The notes under the pieces are model-generated. The model did no database searches. It worked only from the letters and a program-made list of their open reading frames with translations, and had not been told where the DNA came from. Shown in pieces: positions 35,108-44,450 of a DNA stretch of 64,000 nucleotides. The stretch spans positions 1-64,000 of the forward strand of contig CAIVQG010000047.1 of the NCBI GenBank assembly GCA_903907985.1. The letters are read 5' to 3'. Within the stretch, counting starts at the first letter, position 1, and every line of letters begins with the position of its first letter. Made by a program: the position numbers and the translations under genes. Source of the DNA: an uncultured delta proteobacterium. GTDB taxonomy: Bacteria; Desulfobacterota; Syntrophia; Syntrophales; Smithellaceae.

Positions 35108-37522
35108 ATGAAGGACAATAAGTTGATCTTATGGTTTGATACAATCGAGCTGGCCGATCTTGCTCAAGTCGGCGGCAAGAATGCTTCTCTCGGTGAAATG
35201 AGAAAAGAACTGATTTCCCAAGGCGTTAACATTCCGGATGGTTTTGCCATTACAGCGTATGCTTACCGTCACCTTTTAGCAGAGTCCGGCATTACCGGAG
35301 AAATCACGAAACTCCTTTCCGACGTAAATACTCATGACATTAAAAATTTGTCGGAACGAGGCAAGAAAATCCGCTCGCTGATTTACAATGCAAAGATTCC
35401 CGATAATCTGCAAAAAGAAATTATCATAGCTTATAAAAAACTTTGTGATGAATACGGTCCGGATACCGATGTTGCCGTTCGCAGTTCTGCTACGGCCGAA
35501 GACCTTCCTAATGCCAGTTTTGCTGGTCAACAGGAAACCTTCCTCAACATCCGCGGCGAAGATTTTTTGATTGATGCCTGTAAGAAATGTTTTGCCTCGC
35601 TTTATACAGACCGGGCTATTTCTTACCGTGTCGACAAAGGATTCGATCACCTGTCTGTCGCCCTTTCCATCGGCGTACAGAAGATGGTGCGTTCCGATCT
35701 GGCATCTTCCGGTGTTATTTTCTCCATCGATACCGAAACCGGGTTTAAAGATGCTATACTGATCACCGGAGCTTACGGTCTGGGCGAAACTGTCGTTCAG
35801 GGAACCGTGAACCCTGATGAATTTTATGTCTTCAAACCAACTTTAAAAACCGGCTTCCGGCCGATCATTCAGAGAAAACTGGGAACCAAAGAAATAAAAA
35901 TGATTTATGCCTCCGAGACGGACAGCGAATCAACAGTAGTAAATCCTGTCCCTCTGGAAGACCGCAATCGTTTTTGTTTAAACGATGATGAAATACTTAC
36001 ACTGGCCAAATGGACAGCAATTATTGAAGATCATTATTCACAAAAAGCCGGCTACTTCAAACCCATGGATATTGAATGGGGGAAAGATGGTAAAACCAAC
36101 GAACTCTTTATTCTGCAAGCACGGCCGGAAACAGTGCAGTCGCAAAAAGATATAAACGTTCTGGAAAGCTACGTGCTGCTGGCTAAAAAAGAACCTATTG
36201 TAAAAGGCACAAGTGTCGGTTCCAAAATCGGCGCGGGACCGGTACATGTCATAGAATCCGTAAGTGATATTAAAAGATTCCGCAAAGGCGAGGTACTAGT
36301 TTCCGACATGACCGATCCCGACTGGGAACCGATCATGAAAATTGCTTCGGCTATCGTTACCAACAAAGGCGGGCGCACTTGCCATGCCGCCATTGTCAGC
36401 CGCGAATTAGGCGTACCATGCATTGTCGGGACGGGCAACGGCACGAAGGTATTGGAAAACATTCCCGAAGCCACAGTTTCCTGTGCAGAAGGAGAAGTCG
36501 GCAACGTTTACAGCGGTATTTTGAAATATGACATTCACAAGATAAATGTCCAGGAAACGGAACGCCCCAGAACCAAGATCATGATGAACGTGGGCAATCC
36601 CGATAATGCTTTCACACTGTCCTCAATACCGAATGACGGCATAGGACTGGCACGTCTGGAGTTTATTATTACTCATTTCATCGCTATTCACCCGATGGCG
36701 CTCATTCACCCCGAGAAAGTCACTGATGAGAAGGTTCGTAAAGATATTGACATTCTCACTCAGGGATATACAAATAAAAGTGACTTTTTTGTCGACAAAC
36801 TGGCACAGGGAGTAGCAAAAATCGCCGCCGCTTTTTATCCCAATGATGTCATAGTCCGCATGAGCGATTTCAAGAGCAACGAATATGCAGGTCTGATGGG
36901 CGGTTCCTTCTTTGAACTGGAAGAAGAAAACCCGATGATCGGTTTCCGCGGAGCATCGCGTTATTATGATCCACGCTACCGTGAGGCCTTCTCTCTGGAG
37001 TGCACGGCAATGTTAAAGGTCCGTGATGAAATGGGGCTTACCAATGTAAAACTCATGATTCCTTTCTGCCGGACAATCGCCGAAGGCAAGAACGTTATTG
37101 AACTGATGGCATCAAAAGGGCTGGTGCAGGCAAAAAACGACCTGGAAATTTACATGATGGTGGAAATCCCCAGCAACGTCGTTCTCATCAAGGAATTTGG
37201 TAAAATATTCGATGGCTTCTCCATCGGCTCCAATGACCTCACTCAGCTCACTCTCGGCTTGGATAGAGACTCCGCCCAAATTTCTCATATCTTCGACGAA
37301 AGAAACGCCGCTGTGGAAGAGCTTATCCGTCAGGCCATAACGGAAGCTAATAAGATGGGTAAAAAAATCGGAATTTGCGGTCAGGCACCGAGTGATTATC
37401 CGGAATTCGCCAGATTTCTGGTGGAATGCGGCATAAGCAGCATCTCGCTTAATTCGGATACGGTAATAAAGACAACCATAGATATATTAAAAACGGAACA
37501 AGAGTTAGGCATTAGGAAATAA
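35108..37522 (+). CDS. ppsA: Phosphoenolpyruvate synthase (pyruvate, water dikinase)
   Basis: 804 residues from ATG 35108 with AGGAGG 5 bases upstream; the longer frame from 35087 reads through that ribosome site. ATP-grasp domain at N-terminus (VGGKNASLGEM; AVRSSATAEDLPNASFAGQQ). Swivelling phospho-His domain with GGRTCHAAIVSRELG. C-terminal PEP-binding barrel with IGSNDLTQLTLG and the catalytic Cys region IGICGQAPSDYP. Converts pyruvate + ATP to PEP + AMP + Pi, the gluconeogenic entry expected of an anaerobe growing on acids. Typical length. Monocistronic. Confidence 0.96.
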   Translation: MKDNKLILWFDTIELADLAQVGGKNASLGEMRKELISQGVNIPDGFAITAYAYRHLLAESGITGEITKLLSDVNTHDIKNLSERGKKIRSLIYNAKIPDNLQKEIIIAYKKLCDEYGPDTDVAVRSSATAEDLPNASFAGQQETFLNIRGEDFLIDACKKCFASLYTDRAISYRVDKGFDHLSVALSIGVQKMVRSDLASSGVIFSIDTETGFKDAILITGAYGLGETVVQGTVNPDEFYVFKPTLKTGFRPIIQRKLGTKEIKMIYASETDSESTVVNPVPLEDRNRFCLNDDEILTLAKWTAIIEDHYSQKAGYFKPMDIEWGKDGKTNELFILQARPETVQSQKDINVLESYVLLAKKEPIVKGTSVGSKIGAGPVHVIESVSDIKRFRKGEVLVSDMTDPDWEPIMKIASAIVTNKGGRTCHAAIVSRELGVPCIVGTGNGTKVLENIPEATVSCAEGEVGNVYSGILKYDIHKINVQETERPRTKIMMNVGNPDNAFTLSSIPNDGIGLARLEFIITHFIAIHPMALIHPEKVTDEKVRKDIDILTQGYTNKSDFFVDKLAQGVAKIAAAFYPNDVIVRMSDFKSNEYAGLMGGSFFELEEENPMIGFRGASRYYDPRYREAFSLECTAMLKVRDEMGLTNVKLMIPFCRTIAEGKNVIELMASKGLVQAKNDLEIYMMVEIPSNVVLIKEFGKIFDGFSIGSNDLTQLTLGLDRDSAQISHIFDERNAAVEELIRQAITEANKMGKKIGICGQAPSDYPEFARFLVECGISSISLNSDTVIKTTIDILKTEQELGIRK

Positions 37523-37540
37523 TTTGGACAAACACCAATA

Positions 37541-37581
37541 AAAACGCCCTCTGTGGAATTTTCTGCAGAGGGCGTTTTTTG
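37541..37581. terminator. Terminator between ppsA and rnpB
   Basis: AAAACGCCCTCTG (37541-37553) pairs with CAGAGGGCGTTTT (37566-37578), then more T. It ends ppsA on the plus strand. The run of A at its left side gives T on the minus strand too, so it may also stop rnpB transcription. Confidence 0.9.
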
Positions 37582-37599
37582 TTTTATAATTAAAGGACG

Positions 37600-37972
37600 G
37601 AAAGAAGAGCATAAGCCGGGTTTTGTCCCGCGCGCAAGTCTCCCCACGACGCGGTGATGATCATTCATCTGGGACAGCAGTTGCCTGCTGCCTCTAGCGA
37701 CACTACCCGAGAACATCAGGCGGGCCGCCCTTAAACGTTCTCCTATTTGGTCTTGCTCCGGATGGGGTTTACCTTGCCTTTTCTGTCGCCAGAAAAGCGG
37801 TGAGCTCTTACCTCGCCTTTTCACCCTTACCCGGGCTTTCGCCCGGGCGGTAATTTTCTGTGGCACTTTCCCTAGGGTCACCCCCGGTCGCCGTTAGCGA
37901 CCATCCTGCCCTGCGGAGCCCGGACTTTCCTCCAGCAGATAAATTCTGCCAGCGATCATCTGATCTTCTCTC
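37600..37972 (-). ncRNA. rnpB: RNase P RNA, bacterial class A
   Basis: About 373 bases. P1 pairs GAGAGAAGA (5', 37972-37964) with TCTTCTTTC (3', 37608-37600). The conserved core GAGGAAAGTCCGGGCTCC, the following GCAGGG, GAAAGTGCCACAGAAA, and GGTAAACCCC all appear in order. Matures tRNA 5' ends. Ends inferred from P1 pairing, so a few bases uncertain. Confidence 0.95.
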
Positions 37973-38411
37973 GCCTCAATTAAAGCTTACACTCAATTGA
38001 TCTTTCTTTCAAGCCCTGTTCAGTGCTTTCCTGATTTGTGGGACAAATATACTGCTTACTCAAAAATATTCATATTTTGTCCGAATGCTGCGTACTTTTA
38101 ATTTAAATACGAAATGAAAATCCATTTTTTCAGGATATCGCTTTCACAACTAATATGTTTTCGATTCTAATTGCAATGAAGATTACCATTAGAAATGTGG
38201 TATCCGATAGCAATAATGAGCCGAGTAAAGACTCGCCACCTGCGCCCCTGTTACTTTTATAATAATTAAGTATGCTGTCAGCAAAATTGCGTAAATTCAC
38301 TGCGGTAACCGGGTGGTATTAAATTCCTTGCAATTCCCCCTAAAGCAAGATAAAAAAAGCCTTTAATGCTTATTTAAAAAACCGTTAAGGAAACGTATTT
38401 ACAGCAATATT
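37973..38411. other. Intergenic stretch, 439 bases
   Basis: Between rnpB (leaving leftwards) and the KimA-like pair (leaving rightwards). It must contain both promoters; I could not place either with confidence. No gene seen. I looked for a c-di-AMP (ydaO-type) riboswitch because of the downstream permease and did not find its motifs. Confidence 0.5.
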
Positions 38412-38759
38412 ATGGCATCTAAAATAATTTTTTCGAATCTCAGTCGCACCGATGATTATACGATTTTACTCAATAATCAGAACCGTGGTACCATCCAGCC
38501 CTTGAAAACCGAAACGATCGATTTGGAACCGGGGAAATATGACCTTTATATCAAGGGCGAAAATGAAGAAGGATTGCCAAACATGTGTAAGCCGATTCAG
38601 GTTACGATAGATGATTCTAAAACGGTCCATTTAAAGATAGTTGCCCAGGATTTTACAATTGGCATATACGACGAGAAAGGAACTCAGCTCAATGCCCAAA
38701 AGGGTTTCCTTTGCGGATTCGTTGCCGAAGGCTTTCATGTAGATAATCCAATAGAATGA
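38412..38759 (+). CDS. Small beta-rich protein, unknown, coupled to a potassium permease
   Basis: 115 residues. No signal peptide or membrane helix. Sequence (MASKIIFSNLSRTDDYTILL, then LEPGKYDLYIKG) suggests an all-beta Ig-like or PEGA-like fold. Its stop overlaps the ATG of the next gene (ATGA, 38756-38759), so expression is coupled to the KimA-like permease. Inference: a cytoplasmic accessory or regulator of that transporter. No ribosome site of note. I do not recognise a named family. Confidence 0.7.
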   Translation: MASKIIFSNLSRTDDYTILLNNQNRGTIQPLKTETIDLEPGKYDLYIKGENEEGLPNMCKPIQVTIDDSKTVHLKIVAQDFTIGIYDEKGTQLNAQKGFLCGFVAEGFHVDNPIE

Positions 38760-40738
38760 ATCTCCCAGATAGCAAGCACCAGCAAACTTTTATCGAGCGC
38801 ATCAGACACCGGTTTATTGGTGCGCCCCGCAACATCAATGAACCGTCTCTCTTTCATAAAATTTCCCTGATCCCGCTTCTGGCATGGATCGGCTTGGGAG
38901 CTGACGGCTTATCATCGTCCTCCTACGGGCCGGAGGAAGCCTTCAAGGCTCTGGGTCCCCATACCTATCTCGCCATCTTTATTGCCATTGCCACAGCATT
39001 CACAGTATTCATTATTGCTTACGCTTATTCCCGTATCATTGAACACTTTCCTCATGGCGGCGGCGGATATATGGTCGCCACTCACACTATCAGCGGTCAG
39101 GCAGGCGTAATTGCCGGGTCTGCCCTGTTGGTGGACTATATCCTGACTATAACCGTTTCTCTTGCCTCCTGCGGTGATGCCATCTTCAGTTTCCTCCCCC
39201 CTGCCTTTTTGCATTACAAAATGCCTTTTGTCGTGGGTTTAATAATCCTTCTGGTTGTTTTGAATCTCCGCGGGGTAAAGGAGTCCATCACTTTTCTTGC
39301 ACCAATATTCGTTGTATTTCTGATCACACATATTCTCCTCATAGGCTATGGGCTGGGAAGCCATCTGGGTGAAATCGGGCCAGTTTTAGAGAAATATCGA
39401 GGGAGTGTGAATGCAGATCTTTCGACAATTGGTTTTGTCGGAATAATGGCAATTTTTTTGCGGGCATTCTCCATGGGCGGTGGAACATATACGGGGATTG
39501 AGGCCGTTTCCAACGCCATGAATGTCATGCGGGAACCAAAGGTACAGACAGGTAAGCGCACCATGGTCTATCTGGCGGTATCACTTGCCGTCACTGCATC
39601 CGGACTTCTTTTTTGTTATGCCCTGTTTTCCATTGCACCCGTAGAGGGCAGAACTCTCAATGCCATCCTGGCGGACAAGACATTCAGCGGTTGGTATATG
39701 GGCGGCGTCCTTGCTCTGATTACCATTCTTTCGGAAGGAGCACTGCTCATGGTCGGCGCTCAATCCGGCTTTGCCGGCGGTCCCAGCGTCATGGCCAATA
39801 TGGCCGTTGATTCCTGGCTGCCCCGGCGTTTTTCAGCACTTTCGGAGCGTCTGACCATGCAGAATGGTGTTCTTCTCATGGGCGCGGCTTCTTTGGCAGT
39901 GCTTTTTTATACTCATGGTTTAGTATCAGCCCTCGTTGTCATGTATTCAATCAACGTTTTTCTCACCTTCTCCCTGTCTCAATTCGGCATGGCAAAGTTT
40001 TTTTTCCAGAACCGGCATAAGGACGAAAAATGGGCAAGGCACATAGTTATTCATCTTATCGGCTTGATCCTCTGTGTGACCATATTGATCGTAACGGTTT
40101 ATGAGAAGTTCGGCGAAGGTGGATGGGTGACCCTGGTCATCACCTCAGCCTTGATTGCACTTTGCTACCTGATCCGGCGTCATTACCTGAAAGTCCGGCA
40201 GGGCGTGCGTCAGCTCGAGGAAATTTTATCGTCAATTCCCTCCGGTCACGCTCCCAATGAGGAGCCCCTTAACCCCAACGAACGGACGGCCATTATCCTG
40301 GTCAGCGGATATAATGGATTTGGTCTGCACTCCTGGCTTTCCATTTTCAAGGAATTCCCAAAACTATATCGCAATTTTGTCTTTGTTTCTGTGGCAGAGA
40401 TTGATTCCGGCGCCTTCAAAGGTGCTTCGGAGATTGAAGCTCTCAAGGCGTCTATTGCAGAGCAACTAACACAATACGTCAAATTAGCACGCTCCTATGG
40501 GTATGCTGCTGATTACCGCATGGATGTGGGAACAGATGTTGTCGAGGTGGCAACCAGTCTCTGCCAGAAAATTGTCCAGGAATTTCCTAAAGCATCGGTT
40601 TTTACAGGAAAGCTGATTTTCCGCAAAGAGCATCCCTTCCAGAGGATTCTCCACAACGAAACAGCCAACTCCATCCAGAGACGACTGCAGTGGGAGGGGA
40701 TCACAACTGTTATCCTTCCGGTTCGGGTGAATATTTGA
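38756..40738 (+). CDS. KimA-like potassium/APC-superfamily permease
   Basis: 660 residues. Twelve predicted membrane helices in residues about 30-480. The first begins IGLGADGLSSSSYGPEEAFK, matching the GADALSSSAYGPE signature of KimA (YdaO) rather than the amino-acid APC groups. A soluble C-terminal domain (about 500-660; ILVSGYNGFGLHSWLSIFKE) resembles the cytoplasmic USP-like domain of KimA, the site of c-di-AMP inhibition in B. subtilis. Likely imports K+ with H+. Translated with the overlapping small gene. Confidence 0.85.
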   Translation: MNLPDSKHQQTFIERIRHRFIGAPRNINEPSLFHKISLIPLLAWIGLGADGLSSSSYGPEEAFKALGPHTYLAIFIAIATAFTVFIIAYAYSRIIEHFPHGGGGYMVATHTISGQAGVIAGSALLVDYILTITVSLASCGDAIFSFLPPAFLHYKMPFVVGLIILLVVLNLRGVKESITFLAPIFVVFLITHILLIGYGLGSHLGEIGPVLEKYRGSVNADLSTIGFVGIMAIFLRAFSMGGGTYTGIEAVSNAMNVMREPKVQTGKRTMVYLAVSLAVTASGLLFCYALFSIAPVEGRTLNAILADKTFSGWYMGGVLALITILSEGALLMVGAQSGFAGGPSVMANMAVDSWLPRRFSALSERLTMQNGVLLMGAASLAVLFYTHGLVSALVVMYSINVFLTFSLSQFGMAKFFFQNRHKDEKWARHIVIHLIGLILCVTILIVTVYEKFGEGGWVTLVITSALIALCYLIRRHYLKVRQGVRQLEEILSSIPSGHAPNEEPLNPNERTAIILVSGYNGFGLHSWLSIFKEFPKLYRNFVFVSVAEIDSGAFKGASEIEALKASIAEQLTQYVKLARSYGYAADYRMDVGTDVVEVATSLCQKIVQEFPKASVFTGKLIFRKEHPFQRILHNETANSIQRRLQWEGITTVILPVRVNI

Positions 40739-41075
40739 TTCTAAAAATGGCAGTTGAATAAAAGCATACATACGTCCTGCTGCTTGCGACTTACTGTATA
40801 TGTATGCATCCCCGACGGGATATTGACTGAGTTGATTATTACCAAGTGAAAACATCCATGATTTGAATTGCTGAAAATTGAAGAGAAAGAAACAAATTTC
40901 CGGCACGCATGAAGCGGATGAATCAAGTAATACAAAAGCAAGACGTATTTCTGCATTTTTAGAGATCGCTGCGGATTGCTTATCCGTTAGGCAAACGAGG
41001 ATTACAACACATTCTCACGGGTGACATCCAGTTTGCGCCGGGCTTTGTCCCGCTCTCATTGATTTAGTATTGGAC
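40739..41075. other. Intergenic stretch between converging genes, 337 bases
   Basis: Between the KimA-like and rnhA stop codons. No gene and no clear terminator found. Confidence 0.45.
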
Positions 41076-41486
41076 TCACTCATGAGTATCAATTGCCAGA
41101 TTAGCCAGCCGATCGGCCTGAGCATTGTGGCAGCGCAAAACATGCTTGACTTGAACCGACTCAAAAGATGAAAGCAGACTGCGGACATCCTGCATTAAAA
41201 CTTTTAAATTGTCATTTTTGACCCTGTAGGCGCCATTTATTTGTTTGGCAAGAAGCTCCGAATCCAGATAAACATCCAGCTTTTTATAGCCGTGGGCCAA
41301 CGCTCCTCTCAAACCTAAAATAAGTGCTTTATATTCGGCAATATTATTGGTGCAGTGGCCGAGATATTCTTTGCCTTCCCAGATCACATTCCCGGCGGCA
41401 TCTGTGATTACTGCACCTGCACCGCCCTCACCGGGATTGCCTCGGCAAGCGCCGTCACTATAGAGGAGGTAGTTTTGTTTTTCCAT
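41076..41486 (-). CDS. rnhA: Ribonuclease HI family protein
   Basis: 136 residues from ATG 41486. A frame back to 41576 exists but overlaps the upstream gene. Catalytic acids visible: YSDGACRGNPG (Asp), NIAEYKAL (Glu), VYLDSELL (Asp), NAQADRLAN (Asp). Cleaves RNA in RNA-DNA hybrids. Starts 4 bases after the zinc-ribbon gene's stop, a tight pair seen in many bacteria. The short length puts it with the RnhA-like/RNase HI subgroup lacking the basic protrusion. Confidence 0.92.
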   Translation of the reverse strand: MEKQNYLLYSDGACRGNPGEGGAGAVITDAAGNVIWEGKEYLGHCTNNIAEYKALILGLRGALAHGYKKLDVYLDSELLAKQINGAYRVKNDNLKVLMQDVRSLLSSFESVQVKHVLRCHNAQADRLANLAIDTHE

Positions 41487-41490
41487 AGAA

Positions 41491-42213
41491 CTAGGCAGTC
41501 CTCTCCCTATTTTCATAATACATAATCCGATGACAATTGGGACAGGCAATAAGTTCTGATGTTTTTTGCAGTTCATTATAAAGTTGCGGTGGAATATTCA
41601 TATGGCAACCATTACAGATTGCCTTCCAGACGGAAATAACGCCGACACCGTTGTTGCTTTTCTTAATCCTTTCGTATCTCACCAGAAGATCAGCAGGAAC
41701 TTTACCCTTCAATTCCATGCGCTTTTGCTCCCAGCTCACAAAATCAGTATCGATGGAGTCCAAATCAGCTTCAATCAGCCTCTTTTCTTCCTCATATTTT
41801 TTTCTCTGCTCGTCCAATATCGCCTGATCTTTCTTCACCAGAACAGACAATTTCTCCAATTCATCCAATATCGTAATGATTGCCGTTTCCACATCACCAC
41901 GCGTTACTTCAGCTGTTTCGTTTTCCTTGAGCATGGCCTGATATTCTTTGTTGTTCTTGACTTCCAGGAGACGTTCCTTGGTCTTGATCATTCCTTCATT
42001 TATTTTTTTGATCTTATTTTCACATTCGACATGACGGATCTTGACTTCATCATATTTTCTTTTGTTCTGTTCGATTTCTTTCTGAAAAATGCGAAATGCC
42101 TCATCCAGTTTATCTATTTTGTCCGGCAGGGTTTTTTTCTTGCCCAGAATCTTTACCAGCTGAGAATCGCATTCCTGAAGCTCTACTAATAACAATAATT
42201 GCTCTTTCAACAA
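41491..42213 (-). CDS. Coiled-coil protein with C4 zinc ribbon (CT398/DUF164 family)
   Basis: 240 residues from TTG 42213 with GGAGAAAA just upstream. Residues about 10-185 are a long coiled coil (IRHVECENKIKKINEGMIKT, KERLLEVKNNKEYQAML). The C-terminal zinc ribbon has CNGCHMNIPP and CPNCHRIMYY, supplying four Cys. Family members occur widely, often next to rnhA, as here; a role in transcription or protein export has been suggested but is not settled. Confidence 0.88.
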   Translation of the reverse strand: MLKEQLLLLVELQECDSQLVKILGKKKTLPDKIDKLDEAFRIFQKEIEQNKRKYDEVKIRHVECENKIKKINEGMIKTKERLLEVKNNKEYQAMLKENETAEVTRGDVETAIITILDELEKLSVLVKKDQAILDEQRKKYEEEKRLIEADLDSIDTDFVSWEQKRMELKGKVPADLLVRYERIKKSNNGVGVISVWKAICNGCHMNIPPQLYNELQKTSELIACPNCHRIMYYENRERTA

Positions 42214-42235
42214 TTTTCTCCTTCATTTTTAGGAT

Positions 42236-42268
42236 AAAAAAAATGCACCTTTTATGGGTGCATTTTTA
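42236..42268 (-). terminator. Rho-independent terminator of the rpoD-tRNA unit
   Basis: AAATGCACC (42241-42249) pairs with GGTGCATTT (42257-42265), loop 7 bases, further A-T pairs outside and a T-run on the minus strand. It lies between the tRNA and the zinc-ribbon gene. Confidence 0.88.
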
Positions 42269-42417
42269 AACAAACCTTTTCTTCGCTGTGCTATCTGTGC
42301 CATGGATAGAAGCCATTTGTTGACTCCCCACGGCAACCATCGCAATCGCTGATGGGCGCTCATTCTTCCGGAAAATACATTTCATTTTTCTAATCATTTT
42401 TCTTCTTTTTATTTTTT

Positions 42418-42493
42418 TGGTGGGCCCACCTGGAATCGAACCAGGGACCTACCGGTTATGAGCCGGTGGCTCTACCAATTGAGCTATAGGCCC
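42418..42493 (-). tRNA. tRNA with CAT anticodon (Met or lysidine-modified Ile)
   Basis: 76 bases with encoded CCA. Acceptor GGGCCTA pairs with TGGGCCC; D-arm AGCTCAATTGGTAGAGC; anticodon loop CTCATAA gives CAT; T-arm GGTTCGATTCC. Not initiator (no three-G anticodon stem as in tRNA-fMet; paired first base). Elongator tRNA-Met and tRNA-Ile2 share this anticodon and cannot be told apart by eye; the acceptor sequence leans to Ile2. Confidence 0.95.
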
Positions 42494-42560
42494 TGCCATG
42501 TCCTTTACTAACTTGCATCAGGGGCTGTTTTGATATACCCAAACCAACTGTTTGTCAATA

Positions 42561-44312
42561 CTATTTTGCCGCCCGTTTTTTCGTTGCTTTTTTCGTCTTC
42601 TTTACTTCCGACACTTCCGCAATCTCCGGCTCCGGCAACAATGATTCCATCAATCCGGTGGGCACACTACTCTCATCTTCGTCCATAGAACCTAATCTGT
42701 CGCTGATACCAAAGCGCATACGCAATACTTTTTCTTCTCGCGGAGTCAGTGTAGTCAGTATCTTTCGTGTTTGATCGGCCAGATCCATGTTGATTGTAGC
42801 TTCCGAGGGAGACATGATTTTTTTGTCTTCAATAAAATCGCCCAGATGACTGTCTTCTTCTTCACCTATTGGTGTTTCCAGAGAAATAGGCTCCTTGGCA
42901 ATTTTTAGCACCTTGCGAACCTTCTCCAGTGGATATTCCATCTTGTTGGCAATTTCTTCCGGGGTCGGTTCACGCCCCAGCTCCTGCACCAGATAACGTG
43001 ATGTTCGAATCAGCTTATTGATTGTCTCAATCATATGAACAGGGATTCTAATTGTTCGCGCCTGATCGGCAATCGCACGGGTAATGGCCTGACGAATCCA
43101 CCACGTCGCATAAGTTGAAAATTTGTAACCGCGCTGATATTCAAATTTATCTACAGCCTTCATCAGGCCGATATTTCCTTCCTGAATTAAATCCAGAAAC
43201 TGCAAACCACGATTTGTGTACTTCTTGGCAATACTTACGACTAAACGCAGGTTCGCTTCCACCAGCTTTCTTTTGGCTATTTCCGCTTTGCCCTCTCCAT
43301 CTTCAATGGAATCGACGATTGTTTTCAGAGCAGTTGGGGGAATTCCCACTTCCCGGGCAATGTGTTTTATTTTCTTTTGCGCCTCGTTTATGGCAACTTG
43401 ACTTTTCTTCAGCAATTCAATGGAAACATGTGCTTCTTTTGCCGCCCGCTTTTCGTCCTGCGGCGATTTTTTCATTTTTGCCCATGCTTTTTCCAACTGC
43501 GCCAGAGTCAAACCCGTTTCTTTCTTATATTGCTGGATAACCTTTTCTGCTTTTTCTATTTCATCAGCGTGGAAACGCAAACGGGCAACAAACCGATGAA
43601 TTTGTTTCTTACTGAAACGGATCTTCCGACAAAGGGTAATAATATTCTTTGTATTTTTTTCCAACTCCGCCGTTAACAATTCTTGTTGCTTAGGGCGGAT
43701 CGTTTTGGATTTAAGCTTCTCCTGCAACACTTTATTGCGGTCATCAAAAAGCTTGATCCTGCTGATCAGCTTTAAGACTCTTTCCCTGTGCTCATCTTCC
43801 TCTACGAAACCTTCTTCATCCTCCACATTGTCGACAACATTTTTAACTCTAATTTCTCCAGAGACCAATTTATTGCCGATATTGAGGACTTCATTTATGG
43901 AAACGGAAAGCCGGAAAATTGCCGACATCGTTTCGCGGGCGCCTTCTTCTATCTTCTTGGCAATTTCAACTTCCCCTTCTCTGCTCAGAAGCGAGACCAT
44001 GCCCATTTCACGCAGATACATTTTCACCGGATCGCCGGTTTTTCCTGTCCCGGGAGTCAAGGCCAATGTTTCCGAAAACTTTATCGGCGTGATATCTTCC
44101 GGCGTTTTCTTCATCACCAGCTTTTCGCCCTGTTCCGTATCAATAATATCGATATTTTTTTCTCCGAAAAGCATAATGATATCATCTATCTGATCGGAAG
44201 AAGTTACATCTGGCGGCAGCATATCATTGACATCATCATATGTTAAAAATCCCTTTTCTTCGCCTAATGAAATTAACTTCTTAAATTCGTCTGATTGTAT
44301 CTCTTTAGCCAT
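42561..44312 (-). CDS. rpoD: RNA polymerase sigma-70 factor RpoD lacking region 4.2
   Basis: 583 residues. Region 1.1 (1-60), 1.2 ([20 protein letters not shown]), long non-conserved region, region 2 ([20 protein letters not shown], then [20 protein letters not shown]), region 3 ([20 protein letters not shown]) and region 4.1 ([15 protein letters not shown]) are all normal. At that point the frame jumps to [17 protein letters not shown] and an acidic/Lys-rich tail. The helix-turn-helix of region 4.2 (TLEEVG..VTRERIRQIE-type), which reads the -35 box, is absent in every frame. The join resembles the usual text just after region 4.2 (PSRSxRL), implying an in-frame loss of about 38 codons. Otherwise in the normal dnaG-rpoD position. 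Confidence 0.93.
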   Translation of the reverse strand: MAKEIQSDEFKKLISLGEEKGFLTYDDVNDMLPPDVTSSDQIDDIIMLFGEKNIDIIDTEQGEKLVMKKTPEDITPIKFSETLALTPGTGKTGDPVKMYLREMGMVSLLSREGEVEIAKKIEEGARETMSAIFRLSVSINEVLNIGNKLVSGEIRVKNVVDNVEDEEGFVEEDEHRERVLKLISRIKLFDDRNKVLQEKLKSKTIRPKQQELLTAELEKNTKNIITLCRKIRFSKKQIHRFVARLRFHADEIEKAEKVIQQYKKETGLTLAQLEKAWAKMKKSPQDEKRAAKEAHVSIELLKKSQVAINEAQKKIKHIAREVGIPPTALKTIVDSIEDGEGKAEIAKRKLVEANLRLVVSIAKKYTNRGLQFLDLIQEGNIGLMKAVDKFEYQRGYKFSTYATWWIRQAITRAIADQARTIRIPVHMIETINKLIRTSRYLVQELGREPTPEEIANKMEYPLEKVRKVLKIAKEPISLETPIGEEEDSHLGDFIEDKKIMSPSEATINMDLADQTRKILTTLTPREEKVLRMRFGISDRLGSMDEDESSVPTGLMESLLPEPEIAEVSEVKKTKKATKKRAAK

Positions 44313-44340
44313 TCGGTATCTCCCAAATAATTTATTAGGA

Positions 44341-44432
44341 TCCGTTACGAAATAATCTGTTCTTTTTATCTATTTCGTTACGGCTCCTTATGCCGTCTGC
44401 TATAACTTTATAACCAGGTTGGTTTTGAACAA
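44341..44432. repeat. Dispersed repeat, copy A
   Basis: Contains CCGTTACGAAAT, CTGTTC, then TATCTATTTCGTTACGGC and CTCCTTATGCCG, ending GGTTTTGAACAACGGCTT. The same blocks recur at 47141-47297. The two CGTTACG boxes are near-inverted copies, so the unit may fold. Located between dnaG and rpoD. Confidence 0.7.
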
Positions 44433-44450
44433 CGGCTTAACTAAACTCGG

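Noticed and set aside
37396-37881. 161-residue minus-strand frame
   Set aside because: Covered by rnpB and by ppsA on the other strand; shadow of the RNA gene.
37973-38411. c-di-AMP riboswitch upstream of the KimA-like permease
   Set aside because: Expected by analogy, but the conserved motifs were not found by eye.
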